The notes under the pieces were generated by a model that searched no databases, had not been told where the DNA came from, and worked only from the letters and a program-made list of their open reading frames with translations. A DNA stretch of 64,000 nucleotides from Neisseria chenwenguii (lineage in GTDB: Bacteria > Pseudomonadota > Gammaproteobacteria > Burkholderiales > Neisseriaceae). Where the stretch lies: positions 62,001 to 126,000 of the forward strand of contig NZ_CP022278.1 in NCBI RefSeq assembly GCF_002216145.1, given 5' to 3'. The position numbers and the translations under genes were made by a program. Each line of letters starts with the position of its first letter. Position 1 is the first letter of the stretch. Of the stretch, positions 63,685 through 64,000 are shown piece by piece.

Positions 63685-64000
63685 ATGACAACGCAGGAAA
63701 ATAAAGACCCGCTCGGCTCGGGTTGGATGATTGTGGCAGCGGTGTGTTTTACACTGATGAACCTCGCCATCAAAGCGGCGGCAAAAGAATTTGCGTTTAC
63801 CAGCGGCGAGCTGGTGTTTTGGCGCATGAGTTTTGCCGCGCTGTTTTTGGGCATTACCGCCAAAGCGCGCGGCGATACCTTTGCCACACCGCATTGGAAA
63901 AGCCATCTCAACCGCAGCGTGGTCGGCTCGGCGGCGATGCTGTGCCTGTTTTATTCGATTACCCATCTGCCGCTGGCGACCAGCATTACCTTGAGCTATA
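63685..64000 (+). CDS. DMT/EamA-family transporter, N-terminal part (cut by window end)
   Basis: Starts MTTQENKDPLGSGWMIVAAV and stays open to the last base (105 codons). At least three membrane segments are visible, with the EamA-type first helix (CFTLMNLAIKAAAKEF) and SGELVFWRMSFAALFLG. Such transporters move metabolites or drugs; the substrate is unknown. Confidence 0.82.
   Translation, partial: MTTQENKDPLGSGWMIVAAVCFTLMNLAIKAAAKEFAFTSGELVFWRMSFAALFLGITAKARGDTFATPHWKSHLNRSVVGSAAMLCLFYSITHLPLATSITLSY

Overview
This window is chromosomal DNA of a commensal Neisseria. The best evidence is the DNA uptake sequence (DUS) GCCGTCTGAA and its inverted form, found many times, mostly as the AG dialect AGGCCGTCTGAA and only occasionally as the AT dialect typical of meningococcus and gonococcus. 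Other neisserial marks are dRS3/NIME repeats, a Correia-like element, a lipid-anchored H.8-type azurin and pilU. The AG dialect and a partial pigment (aryl polyene type) locus suggest a commensal of the subflava/sicca/mucosa/elongata kind; the species cannot be fixed from this window.

Layout. 1-1.3 kb: end of homoserine dehydrogenase and a small four-cysteine membrane protein. 1.4-7.7 kb: a six-gene operon-like run (acyltransferase, thioesterase, LolA-like carrier, MMPL exporter, DUF3261-type lipoprotein, ketosynthase) that matches one segment of an aryl polyene cluster and stands alone between housekeeping genes. 7.8-10.8 kb: RNase R and three tRNA genes (Leu-CAG twice, Ser-GGA). 10.8-15.1 kb: an osmoprotectant-type ABC transporter (fused permease/binding protein plus ATPase) with two oxidoreductase genes around it. 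15.5-25.6 kb: mixed housekeeping genes (greA, fpr, thrC, rarA, ridA, apaH, azurin), a His/Arg-rich exported peptide, a kinase-like gene and a broken kup. 25.8-32.7 kb: dciA-like gene, secA, MscS channel, nudB, ppa, YciA thioesterase, MmcQ/YjbR protein. 32.7-44 kb: efflux and ion transport (PACE, CorA, CPA2 antiporter, VIT family), upp, an M16 peptidase, a frameshifted acetyltransferase beside a Correia-like element, aroD. 44-55.6 kb: ribE, HU, lon, the DUF493-lipB-lipA lipoate operon, lepB, a lone RelA/SpoT domain gene, lepA, mtnN. 55.7-64 kb: pilU, universal stress protein, tcdA-scpA, a MetE-like methyltransferase, dld, a cold-shock-domain membrane protein and the start of a DMT transporter.

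Most intergenic gaps carry two DUS copies in inverted orientation, forming hairpins that probably double as transcription terminators. I saw no prophage, insertion sequence with a transposase, CRISPR array or rRNA. The most interesting points are the isolated aryl polyene segment, a four-cysteine domain that occurs twice with different membrane anchors, a 20-bp FNR-like palindrome placed for class II activation of azurin, and two genes whose 3' ends lie inside Correia-like terminal repeats.
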